A stretch of 8,535 nt of DNA from an uncultured Succinatimonas sp. (GTDB lineage Bacteria > Pseudomonadota > Gammaproteobacteria > Enterobacterales > Succinivibrionaceae): assembly GCA_937896115.1 (NCBI GenBank), contig CALBLB010000012.1, positions 1 through 8,535 of the forward strand, read 5' to 3'. Below, in pieces: positions 1 through 6,926 of the stretch. The notes beneath the pieces were generated by a model. It was given only the letters and a program-made list of their open reading frames with translations. It was not told where the DNA came from and searched no databases. How positions within the stretch are numbered: the first letter of the stretch is position 1; the number at the start of each line of letters is the position of its first letter. The position numbers were made by a program, and so were the translations under genes.

Positions 1-216
1 TCGGCAGGCGCAGGTTGCGTGCACATAGAGCACGTTTACACCCAATTGCCTTATGCCATCTTGGTAGCATTCTGTGCTTTCTTCGGATATGTGGTAGCAG
101 GTCTTACCTACAGCTTAACTTTAAGCTTGGGAACTGCCTTTGCACTTATGATCATCGCGGTGGTGATCTTGCACTACCGCAATAAGAAACAGGAAAAGCA
201 AGCCGCTCAAAACTGA
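1..216 (+). CDS. NhaC-family Na+/H+ antiporter, C-terminal end (partial)
   Basis: Only the last 71 residues are visible; the reading frame is open to the window edge, so the gene starts upstream. The visible part begins SAGAGCVHIEHVYTQLPYA, which matches the conserved C-terminal stretch of NhaC-type antiporters (typically AGCNHIDHVRTQLPYA). It is followed by two hydrophobic segments (about residues 18-41 and 43-59 of the visible part) and a short basic, cytoplasmic-type tail (RNKKQEKQ). Family members are inner-membrane carriers that exchange Na+ (or organic acids, as in malate/lactate antiporters) for protons; the substrate cannot be told from this fragment. A GTG at 19 could be read as a start but lies inside the conserved motif, so it is internal. 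The gene is followed by a hairpin terminator at 263-289. Family assignment is fairly secure, exact member not. Confidence 0.75.
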   Translation, partial: SAGAGCVHIEHVYTQLPYAILVAFCAFFGYVVAGLTYSLTLSLGTAFALMIIAVVILHYRNKKQEKQAAQN

Positions 217-262
217 CGTTGCCGATCACGTTTTCTAAGCTGCTTTAATCTTCAGCTTGCTT

Positions 263-300
263 AAACCCGGAGCCCCAAACTCCGGGTTTGTTATAATTTC
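263..300 (+). terminator. Intrinsic terminator after the antiporter gene
   Basis: A perfect 10-bp inverted repeat, AAACCCGGAG (263-272) and CTCCGGGTTT (280-289), encloses a 7-nt loop and is followed by a U-rich but interrupted tract (GTTATAATTTC). A second smaller stem, AAGCTG (237-242) with CAGCTT (253-258), lies just upstream and may help. It ends the antiporter transcript. It also argues against starting the next gene at the TTG at 257, because that start would put the coding sequence through the hairpin. Confidence 0.75.
292..297 (+). promoter_or_regulatory. Possible -10 element (TATAAT) for the HAD phosphatase
   Basis: A perfect TATAAT lies directly after the antiporter terminator and 67 bp before the ATG at 365. 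The hexamer at the ideal -35 position (269-274, GGAGCC) is a poor match and lies inside the terminator stem. The hexamer may simply be part of the AT-rich terminator tail. It is offered as a candidate only. Confidence 0.3.
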
Positions 301-364
301 TGTAGTTAGACTTTGGGTATTTTCGTTTCAAACCAATACCGGCCACCTTTTTAAAGAAGACGTT

Positions 365-1030
365 ATGCGCTTTAAAGCAGTTTTGTTCGATTTAGACGGT
401 ACTCTTTTTGACACCGCACCTGACATCATGTCAGCCTGCAACCGAACCTTGGAGGCCTTCGGTTATCCTAAACTTTCTTCTTTACGTCTGCGTCCTAAAG
501 TAGGTTTGGGCATGCGGGCCATGATGCGTGAGGCATTAAGCCCCGAGCATTGGGATAAGTGTGAAATAGGTACCCCCATGTACGAGTTCTTTGCCAAAAG
601 CTACACCAATCACGTATGTGAAAAGACCGTGCCTTATCAGGGAGTGGAACAAAGTGTAAAAAACCTGCATGCAAAAGGCATACACCTTGGCGTGGTTTCA
701 AACAAATACCGCAGCATGATCACCTCGCTTTTTGCTCATTTTCCTTTTACCGCCTGTTTTGAATGTATATTAGGCGCTGACAGTTGTGCTCATTCCAAAC
801 CCCACCCTGAGCCTATTTTAAAAGCACTTGAGCTCTTGAACGTCGCGCCGAATGACGCGCTTTACTGCGGTGACAGCGCCTCCGATATCCTTGCATCCAA
901 GCGTGCAGGTTGCATATCCTGTGCGGTAAAATGGGGTTACGGACAATATGATGAAGCATTCGACGCTATGCAAGCTGATCTTAGCGTTTCGTCGCCTCAG
1001 GAAATTTTGGAACTCATGATCAAAGATTAA
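365..1030 (+). CDS. HAD-IA family phosphatase, phosphoglycolate phosphatase-like
   Basis: This is a 221-residue cytoplasmic hydrolase with all four HAD motifs. Motif I is FDLDGT with nucleophile Asp9 and acid/base Asp11; motif II is VVSNK with Ser112; motif III is Lys145 in SKPHPEP; motif IV is GDSASD with Asp170 and Asp174. A helical cap of the Gph type sits between motifs I and II (about residues 16-90). The motif III-IV stretch and the GCISCAVKWGYG segment resemble Gph, which removes 2-phosphoglycolate formed during DNA repair and metabolism, but MupP-like or other small-phosphate substrates cannot be excluded. I chose the ATG at 365, preceded by AAGAAGA, because the protein then starts MRFKAVLFDLDGT as family members do; the upstream in-frame TTG at 257 overlaps a terminator. 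The stop is only 25 bp before the porin start with no terminator between, so the two may share a transcript. Confidence 0.88.
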   Translation: MRFKAVLFDLDGTLFDTAPDIMSACNRTLEAFGYPKLSSLRLRPKVGLGMRAMMREALSPEHWDKCEIGTPMYEFFAKSYTNHVCEKTVPYQGVEQSVKNLHAKGIHLGVVSNKYRSMITSLFAHFPFTACFECILGADSCAHSKPHPEPILKALELLNVAPNDALYCGDSASDILASKRAGCISCAVKWGYGQYDEAFDAMQADLSVSSPQEILELMIKD

Positions 1031-1055
1031 CGAGCCTTTTAGTTACCGCCTGTAT

Positions 1056-2198
1056 ATGAATATAAATAAAAAAATTTTAGCTCTAACCGCTTTATGCGGA
1101 CCTCTAACCGCTTTTTCAGCCACTGTATACGATCATGAAGGGACCGTGCTGGATATTTTCGGCAAGACCGAAGCCGTCTTTCTAAATCAGGCAGCCTCAC
1201 GCTCCGGCAGTGCCCGTAGCTTTTATAAAGGCGATAACACAGGATCTGATAACACTATCGACACCATAGTAAGATTCGGTATGGCAGGAAGCACTGCCAT
1301 TAACGATAGGATAAAGGCTATAGGACATTTTGAATGGGAAACTCCTTTTGGCAGCGGCAGCGAAACAAAACAGTTACGCAGCCGTTATGCCTATGTAGGG
1401 GTTAATGCCCAATCCTACGGTACGCTTACGGCAGGACGCGGGGACTCTGCTTATACTGCCGTAGCCGCGGTCACCGATATCTACAATTACCTCGACAACA
1501 AGAGCAACGACTACTGGATATTCGGCGATACCAGATCAGGACAAATCATGTACTCGCTATCGTCGATGGGATGGGATTTTCGGCTGTCGCTGCAAATGGC
1601 CGAAGATAAAATGGGCGAGCTTTTTAACGTCGATTCGGGTTATGCCTTTTCCTTTGCCACCAGATTGAAAAACGGCATAGGCATAGCCTACGGAGCCTCT
1701 TACACCGATTTTAGTTACGAAGGCGACGACAGCATTCAACGAAATTTTTTCGGTGAAATGTACGCCAAGGACAATCATCTCGTTACCGACTATGCAGAAT
1801 ACGGCAAATTGCATCATCCAAGCTATAAGGTAAATAAAGGCATAGCCCTAACTTACGGTACCTTGGGGCAGGGTTTTTACGCGGCAATACTTGCAAATGT
1901 CACCAGATATAAAGGTCTTGCTCATCATATTTATGACTATGAAGCAGCTCTTTCCTACTCATTTGACAACGGCATTGAACTAAAGGGGGGCTGGAGCAGT
2001 CAGAAATACAGAAACAGCAGTTTGATTGAAGATCTAAGCTTAGGCATATCCTTCAGTCCCGTTGCTGCATTCAAACTCTATGCCGAAACGCAGATAGATT
2101 TGAATTCACATCCCAAAGAGCTTTATCCTGATGAGTACATTGCGGAAAAAGCCCTTGGACAAAACCGTTTTGTGATAGGTGCAGCCTATTACTTCTAA
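1056..2198 (+). CDS. Outer-membrane general porin, OmpC/OmpF type
   Basis: A 380-residue precursor with a signal peptide (residues 1-21, KK near the N-terminus, hydrophobic core, likely cleavage in AFS|A). The mature start ATVYDHEGTVLDIFGK aligns with the AEVYNKDGNKLDLYGK start of enterobacterial porins. Residues 108-129 (RSRYAYVGVNAQSYGTLTAGR) match the conserved strand-turn-strand that precedes constriction loop L3. The chain ends AAYYF, with the terminal Phe recognised by the BAM assembly complex. The size fits a 16-strand trimeric barrel allowing passive diffusion of small hydrophilic solutes. The L3 region (about 140-155, DIYNYLDNKSND) lacks the PEFGG motif of OmpF/OmpC, so pore selectivity may differ. 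There is no clear Shine-Dalgarno before the ATG and the gene follows the phosphatase by only 25 bp. The signal-peptide coding part contains a 13-bp direct repeat with 21-bp period. Confidence 0.9.
   Translation: MNINKKILALTALCGPLTAFSATVYDHEGTVLDIFGKTEAVFLNQAASRSGSARSFYKGDNTGSDNTIDTIVRFGMAGSTAINDRIKAIGHFEWETPFGSGSETKQLRSRYAYVGVNAQSYGTLTAGRGDSAYTAVAAVTDIYNYLDNKSNDYWIFGDTRSGQIMYSLSSMGWDFRLSLQMAEDKMGELFNVDSGYAFSFATRLKNGIGIAYGASYTDFSYEGDDSIQRNFFGEMYAKDNHLVTDYAEYGKLHHPSYKVNKGIALTYGTLGQGFYAAILANVTRYKGLAHHIYDYEAALSYSFDNGIELKGGWSSQKYRNSSLIEDLSLGISFSPVAAFKLYAETQIDLNSHPKELYPDEYIAEKALGQNRFVIGAAYYF
1081..1122 (+). repeat. Imperfect 21-bp tandem duplication in the porin signal peptide
   Basis: CTCTAACCGCTTT occurs at 1081-1093 and again at 1102-1114, a period of 21 bp or 7 codons, after which the copies diverge. 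It encodes LTAL and then LTAF in the hydrophobic core of the signal peptide. It may be an old in-frame duplication that lengthened the core. Confidence 0.5.
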
Positions 2199-2221
2199 GT
2201 CTAAATAAAGGCTTAATCATA

Positions 2222-2227
2222 TATAAT
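2222..2227 (+). promoter_or_regulatory. Candidate -10 element for the DUF2057 gene
   Basis: A perfect TATAAT lies 24 bp after the porin stop, in an AT-rich stretch. The -35 position at 17-bp spacing (2199-2204) is GTCTAA, a poor match. The expected transcript start near 2234 would leave a leader of about 63 nt beginning with a small hairpin, AGTGA (2235-2239) and TCACT (2244-2248). There is no terminator after the porin, so read-through from upstream is also possible. Confidence 0.4.
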
Positions 2228-2296
2228 GCCAGACAGTGAAAACTCACTTTAAACAGGAGAACGAACGGCACGCAAAACGTACCGGCGTAAACTAAC

Positions 2297-3070
2297 ATGA
2301 GTATATTTAAGAAAATCAGCAAAGGTTTCATTCTGCTGGGAGCTCTCTTTGCATCCGCAGCCATGGCCGAAAGCGGCTTTAAAGTACCTATGCACTATAC
2401 CCTGCAACTGGTAGACGGTATTGAAGATCCGCAAACGTACAGCCGTTTTTCACGCACCGTATCGTTAACTCCCGGCCGCCATCAGGTAGTGGTACTCTTT
2501 AAGGACACTTTTTCAAATTCAAGCGATGCCCGTTTGGTACAATCATCAAGCCCTATAGTCATCGACATCATGGATCTTAAAAAAGATCAGATCCTGACTT
2601 TTGACTATCATATGCCTACCTCGGTGTCGCAGGCAGAAACCTATGCCCGTACCCAGAAAGTTACCATTACCGATACTGACGGCAAACGCATTCCCAAAAG
2701 CGAAGCCTCTTACTTCATCATGACCTCTGAAAACGGCTTCGTCATGGGGCGTGACTACCGTCAGGAACTGATGAGTCTTGACAGACTTTATGCTCCTTCA
2801 TACGTAGAAGGCTCCAAGCGCGGCATCGGCATGACTTCATACGGAGCTCCTACCATCGAAGCTACCAACAACCGTTTCGATACCTCCCGTCAAAGCATGA
2901 CGCTGGACGATCCCGGTACTTCTGCTGCTCAGGAATCCTCAATGACCACTTCTTCAAAGAGAGGCGGATCGGCAAAAGGCGGTGCTACTTATCAGCAATT
3001 GGTCAATCTGTACAACTCTGCAGACGATGCCACCAAACTGCGTTTTGTCAAATACGTTATGGCTCATTAG
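2297..3070 (+). CDS. DUF2057 (YccT/CsgI-type) periplasmic protein
   Basis: A 257-residue secreted protein. Residues 1-24 form a signal peptide (FKKISK, then a hydrophobic core, cleavage at AMA|ES). Residues about 29-150 match DUF2057: the segment TPGRHQVVVLFKDTF with the following SSPIVIDI corresponds to the GPHQLVFRVEKTI and SPPLVVSFN stretches of E. coli YccT. The C-terminal YQQLVNLYNSADDATKLRF (232-250) matches the family's final helix. Between them, residues about 195-230 form a Ser/Thr/Gly-rich, probably disordered linker. E. coli YccT (CsgI) is reported to restrain curli (CsgA) polymerisation in the periplasm; no curli gene is present here, so the same role is not implied. The ATG is fixed by an in-frame TAA at 2288-2290, yet no Shine-Dalgarno lies at normal distance; the nearest AGGAG is at 2255-2259. 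A terminator follows the stop. Confidence 0.82.
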   Translation: MSIFKKISKGFILLGALFASAAMAESGFKVPMHYTLQLVDGIEDPQTYSRFSRTVSLTPGRHQVVVLFKDTFSNSSDARLVQSSSPIVIDIMDLKKDQILTFDYHMPTSVSQAETYARTQKVTITDTDGKRIPKSEASYFIMTSENGFVMGRDYRQELMSLDRLYAPSYVEGSKRGIGMTSYGAPTIEATNNRFDTSRQSMTLDDPGTSAAQESSMTTSSKRGGSAKGGATYQQLVNLYNSADDATKLRFVKYVMAH

Positions 3071-3088
3071 CAGATTTGTCTGTTTTTC

Positions 3089-3118
3089 AAAAGACGCGTT
3101 TAACGCGTCTTTTCTTTT
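3089..3118 (+). terminator. Intrinsic terminator after the DUF2057 gene
   Basis: AAAAGACGCG (3089-3098) pairs perfectly with CGCGTCTTTT (3104-3113) around the loop TTTAA, followed by CTTTTT. It begins 18 bp after the DUF2057 stop and separates this gene from the MCP gene. Confidence 0.85.
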
Positions 3119-3356
3119 TGGCAAACGCTTTATATTTTTTGCTCAAGCGCTCATTCTTGCCCACTCTTTACCAAAGATTTCTTTTAAAGGGCTACAATAC
3201 AAGTCATACGGTTAACTTGCAGTATGTTTTTGTGACAAGGCGCAAAAGAGTTTTCAAAAAGGCTTCAAAAACAACTTAAGTACACGTTAACCAAAGAAGA
3301 TGCAGGCGTAAATTTGTCGTTATGCCCTTTGAGTTTCCTAGAAGAGGAATAAACAC
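3119..3356 (+). promoter_or_regulatory. Leader/promoter region of the MCP gene, no gene seen
   Basis: This 238-bp gap has no credible coding sequence. A TACAAT (3193-3198) could be a -10 element, with a loosely matching TTTACC (3167-3172) at an over-long 20-bp spacing. I see no good sigma-28 (flagellar) promoter. Two structural signals stand out: an imperfect 10-bp inverted repeat (3210-3219 and 3283-3292, nine of ten matching) and a 7-bp hairpin (GGCGTAA 3305-3311, TTATGCC 3320-3326) 16 nt before the ribosome binding site. The latter is AGAGGA at 3343-3348, 8 nt before the ATG. Confidence 0.45.
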
Positions 3357-4967
3357 ATGGCTTTTTACAGTTCCCTGTCCGTGAAGGTGAAACTGCTTGC
3401 AAGTTTCCTCGTGGTGATCCTGCTGACGCTGATCATCTCGGCCACGGCCATTACCGGCGTCATCAAGAACAAACAAGTTGCCGATTCAGTTGATGTCAAA
3501 CTCAACCAAAACTATGCGCAACTGCAAAACGTAGTTCACGATATGAACGCGTTTCGCTCGAAGATCTTCACCTTCAACGCAGCTCTCATAAACTTCACCC
3601 CCGAAGCAGCCTCCGAGACCCAAACTCTGGTCAATAAACTGTACGATGATCTAAAATCCATCGAGCCGGTGTTGACCCCCGAGGAATACCAAGACGTAAG
3701 CTTGCAACTTACCACATTTTTAAAAGCCTATACCGACGAAATGTATCCTTTCCTCGATAAGGGCTATTCGGTAGATTCACGCAAAGTTTTCAACGAAAAA
3801 GTCTATCCTGCAATCGACGCTGCCGAGCAGGTACTCACCGTCTGCACCAACTCCGATCTTGACGACGTTAAAAGCGAAGTTTCTTCTCTGGCAAGTTTTA
3901 CCCCGGTGATCGTAACCGGCTCAGTAACCGTCGCGGCCATAGTTATAGCCGTGATCATCGCTATTTTGCTGTCCTCAAACTTCGTCTCCGCGCTTAAATA
4001 TGCCGTCAATGAAGCCAGAATGCTTGCCGATGGAGATCTCTCCCGTAATATTCAAGCCAACCGCGCTGATGAATTCGGCGAACTCATTGCAGCTTTGAAA
4101 CACTTAAAAGAACAATTGGCCGCATCAATCGGTACCGTACGCAAGGTTTCTGATAAATTGAACGAAACCATGAATCTCATCAATACCGATTCACAGCAGA
4201 TGGGGCAGAGTTCCCAAAACTCTCAAAGCCGCTCCATCACCGTTGCCGCTGCCGCCGACGAAATGGTTTCAACCACTGCGGACATTGCCAAAAACTGCGA
4301 AAACGCCGCACAGACGGCACACACAGCCAATTCCATCACTCAAGACGGTGTTGAAAAAGTTCAAAACGCCATCAACGGAATTCATTCGCAAGTCGATAAA
4401 TCCAAGAAAGATGCCGATCAAGTTCAGGCTTTGGTCGATCAGGCTCAGAAAGTCGGCAGCATCGTGGAAACCATCGATGACATTGCCAATCAGACTAACC
4501 TTCTGGCTTTGAATGCTGCCATCGAAGCTGCAAGAGCCGGTGAGGCCGGCAAGGGATTTGCAGTGGTTGCAGACGAGGTGCGCGCTTTGGCATCGAGGAC
4601 CTCAAGCTCCACTCAGGAGATCACCAAGATGGTCAACCAAATTCAAAGCGATGCCAATACTGCCAACAGTGCCATGAAATCCTCTGTTGCCAATATGGAC
4701 TCGCTTGCCGAAGAAACCGGCTCTATAGAATCGCTGTTGCATGACATCAGCACTCAGGTAGGCAATGTCAACAGTCAGATCACCCAGATTGCCACTGCCG
4801 CCGAGCAACAGACCACGGCAACATCCGAGATCTCCACCAATATGCACGACATCACCGCATCGTCAGAGCAGCTTTCTGCCAAAGTAGTGGACGTGGCCGC
4901 GCAGGTCAAGGAATCCGTAGATCAGATAGGCGAGTTGGTAACGTTGGTCGGCAAATTCAAGATCTGA
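3357..4967 (+). CDS. Methyl-accepting chemotaxis protein (transducer)
   Basis: A complete 536-residue inner-membrane chemoreceptor. Transmembrane helix 1 spans about residues 12-33 and helix 2 about 183-206. The periplasmic segment between them (about 34-182) is mostly helical, of four-helix-bundle type and size. A HAMP linker follows (about 207-260, with DGDLSRNI), then the cytoplasmic coiled-coil signalling domain to the end. The hairpin tip that binds CheA and CheW is clear at about 373-415 (ANQTNLLALNAAIEAARAGE, then GKGFAVVADEVRALA). Flanking Gln/Glu-rich heptads such as AAEQQ at 481-485 are likely methylation sites. The C-terminus KFKI lacks the NWETF-type pentapeptide that tethers CheR/CheB. 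The ligand is unknown. The start is set by AGAGGA 8 nt before the ATG. The gene has its own terminator and no chemotaxis neighbours here, so it is a stand-alone receptor. Confidence 0.95.
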   Translation: MAFYSSLSVKVKLLASFLVVILLTLIISATAITGVIKNKQVADSVDVKLNQNYAQLQNVVHDMNAFRSKIFTFNAALINFTPEAASETQTLVNKLYDDLKSIEPVLTPEEYQDVSLQLTTFLKAYTDEMYPFLDKGYSVDSRKVFNEKVYPAIDAAEQVLTVCTNSDLDDVKSEVSSLASFTPVIVTGSVTVAAIVIAVIIAILLSSNFVSALKYAVNEARMLADGDLSRNIQANRADEFGELIAALKHLKEQLAASIGTVRKVSDKLNETMNLINTDSQQMGQSSQNSQSRSITVAAAADEMVSTTADIAKNCENAAQTAHTANSITQDGVEKVQNAINGIHSQVDKSKKDADQVQALVDQAQKVGSIVETIDDIANQTNLLALNAAIEAARAGEAGKGFAVVADEVRALASRTSSSTQEITKMVNQIQSDANTANSAMKSSVANMDSLAEETGSIESLLHDISTQVGNVNSQITQIATAAEQQTTATSEISTNMHDITASSEQLSAKVVDVAAQVKESVDQIGELVTLVGKFKI

Positions 4968-4986
4968 TCGATCTTATAGGATCATT

Positions 4987-5011
4987 AAGGGCCTCTTTTG
5001 AGGCCCTTTTT
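4987..5011 (+). terminator. Intrinsic terminator between convergent MCP and uvrC genes
   Basis: AAGGGCCTC (4987-4995) and GAGGCCCTT (5000-5008) pair perfectly around TTTT, followed by TTT on the + strand. It lies 19 bp after the MCP stop and 2 bp beyond the uvrC stop. On the - strand the stem is followed by a weak tract (AATGAT), so it mainly serves the MCP gene but could partly act for uvrC. Confidence 0.85.
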
Positions 5012-5013
5012 CG

Positions 5014-6855
5014 TTATAAGGCATGCAAATAGTCATACACGCTTTGAGCCAGATCTTCTGAAAATCCCGGAACTTTTTTTATTTCCTCAACACTTGCCCG
5101 CATAAGCTCACGCGCGCCGCCAAAACGCATCAGCAAAGCCTTGCGTCTTTTAGGACCGATCTTCGGGATCTCTTCAAGTGGGGATGTGGTTCTGGCCTTT
5201 AAACGGCGGCCGCGATGTCCGGTAATGGCAAAACGGTGCGATTCGTCACGTATATGCAAGATCAATTGCAAACCGGGATCTTCTAACGAAAGGTGATACT
5301 GCTCATGGCTGTAACCGCGAATGAGCGTTTCCAATCCTTCTTTTCGCCCTTCTCCTTTGGCAACGGCTACCAGCAACGGGGCTTGGCACTTTGCTTTTGC
5401 AAAAAGATCTCCTATCACCTCTTCAGCCTGTTTTAATTGTCCTTTGCCGCCGTCGATAAATACTATGTCAGGTACAATTCCTTCGTCTGGATCTTTAAAA
5501 CGTCTGCTAAGTACTTGATGCATAGCTGCGAAATCATCCCCAGGAGTGATCCCGCTTATATTGAAGCGACGATAATGTTGCTTGTCAGGTCCGTCACGGT
5601 TAAAAGACACGCATGAAGCCACGGTAAGCTCGCCCATGGTATGGGAGATATCAAAACACTCCATGTGCTGAACATTTTTAATCTGTAAAATACGCTCCAG
5701 ATCTTCAATACGCTGTTTGGCAGTAAGCGCTGAAGCCAATTTTGCATTCAAAGAGGCTACGGCATTTTCCGTGGCAAGCTTTAAGTAACGGGCTCTTTCT
5801 CCTCTGACGTTTAAAAGAAATTTCACTTCATGCAAACTCAGTTTTGCCAAAGCTTCACGCAAAGGGTCAAGAGTGCCTTCATCGGTGCCGTTTAAAATTA
5901 TTTCTTTGGGATAGAGCTGACCGCGATTTTCACTTAAATAGAATTGGGTTAAAAAAGCCTCGAGGATCTCCGACAATTCATCGCCCTTGTTTATTTGCGG
6001 GAAATAAGAGCGGGTTCCGATGATCCTGCCTCTTCTTATAAAAAGCACATGAACACAGGCTAAACCTTCTTTCACAGCTGCCGCTACCACGTCGATGTCA
6101 AACATCAGATCGCCTGATATGGAATTTTGCTCCTGCACCCTGCGCAAAGCAGCCAATTGATCACGAACCACGGCCGCTTCCTCAAATTTTAACGACAGCG
6201 ACAAATCCTCCATGCGTTTGGTAAGTGACTGCAACAGCTCCTGATCCTGACCTTTTAAAAACATGCGCACATTTTCCGTCTGACGACGGTAATTTTCTTC
6301 TTGAGCCTGAGTCATCTGCACACAAGGAGCAAGGCATTTGCCTATCTGGGCCATAAGACAAGGACGGGAACGGTGCTCATAAACATTGTCGGCACACTGT
6401 CTTATGGGAAAAAGCTTTTGTATGAGTTTAAGACTTTCCCTTACGGCCGTAACATCAGGATAAGGACCAAAATAATCCCCCGGGATCTTGCGAGAGCCGC
6501 GATGAAAATACAACCCTGGGTGTTTGCCTTTAGTTAACAGCAAATAAGGATAACTTTTGTCATCACGCAACAGTATGTTGTAATGAGGTTGGTATTTTTT
6601 TATAAGTTCATTCTCTAAAATCAAAGCCTCACTTTCAGAAAAAGTTACGGTAAATTCTATATGATGGATGTGACGTATAAGCGCTGCGGTTTTTAATCCC
6701 ACTTGTTTTAGAAAATAAGATGAAAGCCTTTTTTTTAAATCAGCGGCTTTCCCGACATAGATCACCGTCTGTTCATCTGAATACATACGGTAAGATCCCG
6801 GGCGATTGGGAACGGTTTTTAAAAAGCTCTTGTAGTCAAAATCTATCTTAGGCAT
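5014..6855 (-). CDS. uvrC: UvrABC excinuclease subunit C
   Basis: A full-length 613-residue UvrC, the nuclease that makes both incisions around UvrB-marked DNA lesions in nucleotide excision repair. The N-terminal GIY-YIG domain (about 15-95; GSYRMY, VIYVGKA, catalytic-type Arg43 and Glu81) makes the 3' cut. Cys154, Cys166, Cys174 and Cys178 are at the positions of the [4Fe-4S] ligands reported for E. coli UvrC. A UVR motif at about 206-241 contacts UvrB. The RNase H-like domain makes the 5' cut: Asp402 (FDISH), Asp440/441 (GDDFAAM), Asp468 (FIDGGKGQ) and His540 are present. Tandem helix-hairpin-helix motifs end the protein (about 563-613). Nothing essential is missing. The ATG has no good Shine-Dalgarno (upstream is TCTGGTATTTTT). 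It follows metQ but is separated by a terminator, and it is not in the uvrY-uvrC-pgsA arrangement common in gammaproteobacteria. Confidence 0.98.
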   Translation of the reverse strand: MPKIDFDYKSFLKTVPNRPGSYRMYSDEQTVIYVGKAADLKKRLSSYFLKQVGLKTAALIRHIHHIEFTVTFSESEALILENELIKKYQPHYNILLRDDKSYPYLLLTKGKHPGLYFHRGSRKIPGDYFGPYPDVTAVRESLKLIQKLFPIRQCADNVYEHRSRPCLMAQIGKCLAPCVQMTQAQEENYRRQTENVRMFLKGQDQELLQSLTKRMEDLSLSLKFEEAAVVRDQLAALRRVQEQNSISGDLMFDIDVVAAAVKEGLACVHVLFIRRGRIIGTRSYFPQINKGDELSEILEAFLTQFYLSENRGQLYPKEIILNGTDEGTLDPLREALAKLSLHEVKFLLNVRGERARYLKLATENAVASLNAKLASALTAKQRIEDLERILQIKNVQHMECFDISHTMGELTVASCVSFNRDGPDKQHYRRFNISGITPGDDFAAMHQVLSRRFKDPDEGIVPDIVFIDGGKGQLKQAEEVIGDLFAKAKCQAPLLVAVAKGEGRKEGLETLIRGYSHEQYHLSLEDPGLQLILHIRDESHRFAITGHRGRRLKARTTSPLEEIPKIGPKRRKALLMRFGGARELMRASVEEIKKVPGFSEDLAQSVYDYLHAL

Positions 6856-6869
6856 AAAAATACCAGATC

Positions 6870-6897
6870 AAAAAAAGGGCGCCGACTTAAGGCACCC
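6870..6897 (-). terminator. Intrinsic terminator after metQ
   Basis: On the - strand GGGTGCC (6897-6891) pairs with GGCGCCC (6883-6877), with one G-U wobble, around a 7-nt loop, followed by seven U residues (6876-6870). It lies 29 bp after the metQ stop and only 14 bp before the uvrC start, so most metQ transcripts should end before uvrC. Confidence 0.85.
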
Positions 6898-6901
6898 TCA
6901 G

Positions 6902-6907
6902 ATTATA
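6902..6907 (-). promoter_or_regulatory. Candidate -10 element for uvrC
   Basis: On the - strand the sequence CGCATATAATCTG contains a perfect TATAAT between the metQ stop and its terminator. The -35 position at 17-bp spacing (6930-6925) reads CTGATT, a weak match overlapping the metQ stop codon. Transcription would start near 6895, inside the first arm of the metQ terminator, so the uvrC messenger could not form that hairpin. This gives uvrC a leader of about 40 nt. Confidence 0.45.
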
Positions 6908-6926
6908 TGCGACTAAAGATTTAAAA

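Noticed and set aside
257..364. Upstream extension of the HAD phosphatase from a TTG at 257
   Set aside because: It would run through the antiporter terminator and add 36 non-conserved residues before the family's usual N-terminus.
1056..1100. Lipoprotein signal in the porin (Cys14)
   Set aside because: The residues before Cys14 are TAL, with Leu at -1, which does not fit a lipobox; the mature start aligns with type I-cleaved porins.
1985..1990. G6 run in the porin gene as a phase-variation tract
   Set aside because: Six residues is too short to be a convincing slippage switch and the frame is intact.
3076..3279. Open frame on the + strand after the DUF2057 gene
   Set aside because: It starts at a TTG, reads through the terminator hairpin, has no ribosome binding site and resembles no protein.
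3231..3330. c-di-GMP (GEMM) riboswitch before the MCP gene
   Set aside because: Short pieces such as GGCGCAAAAG look similar, but the order and the conserved core of the class are not present.
4243..4512. Out-of-frame 89-residue open frame inside the MCP gene
   Set aside because: It lies wholly within the conserved signalling domain in another frame; its content is explained by the MCP codons.
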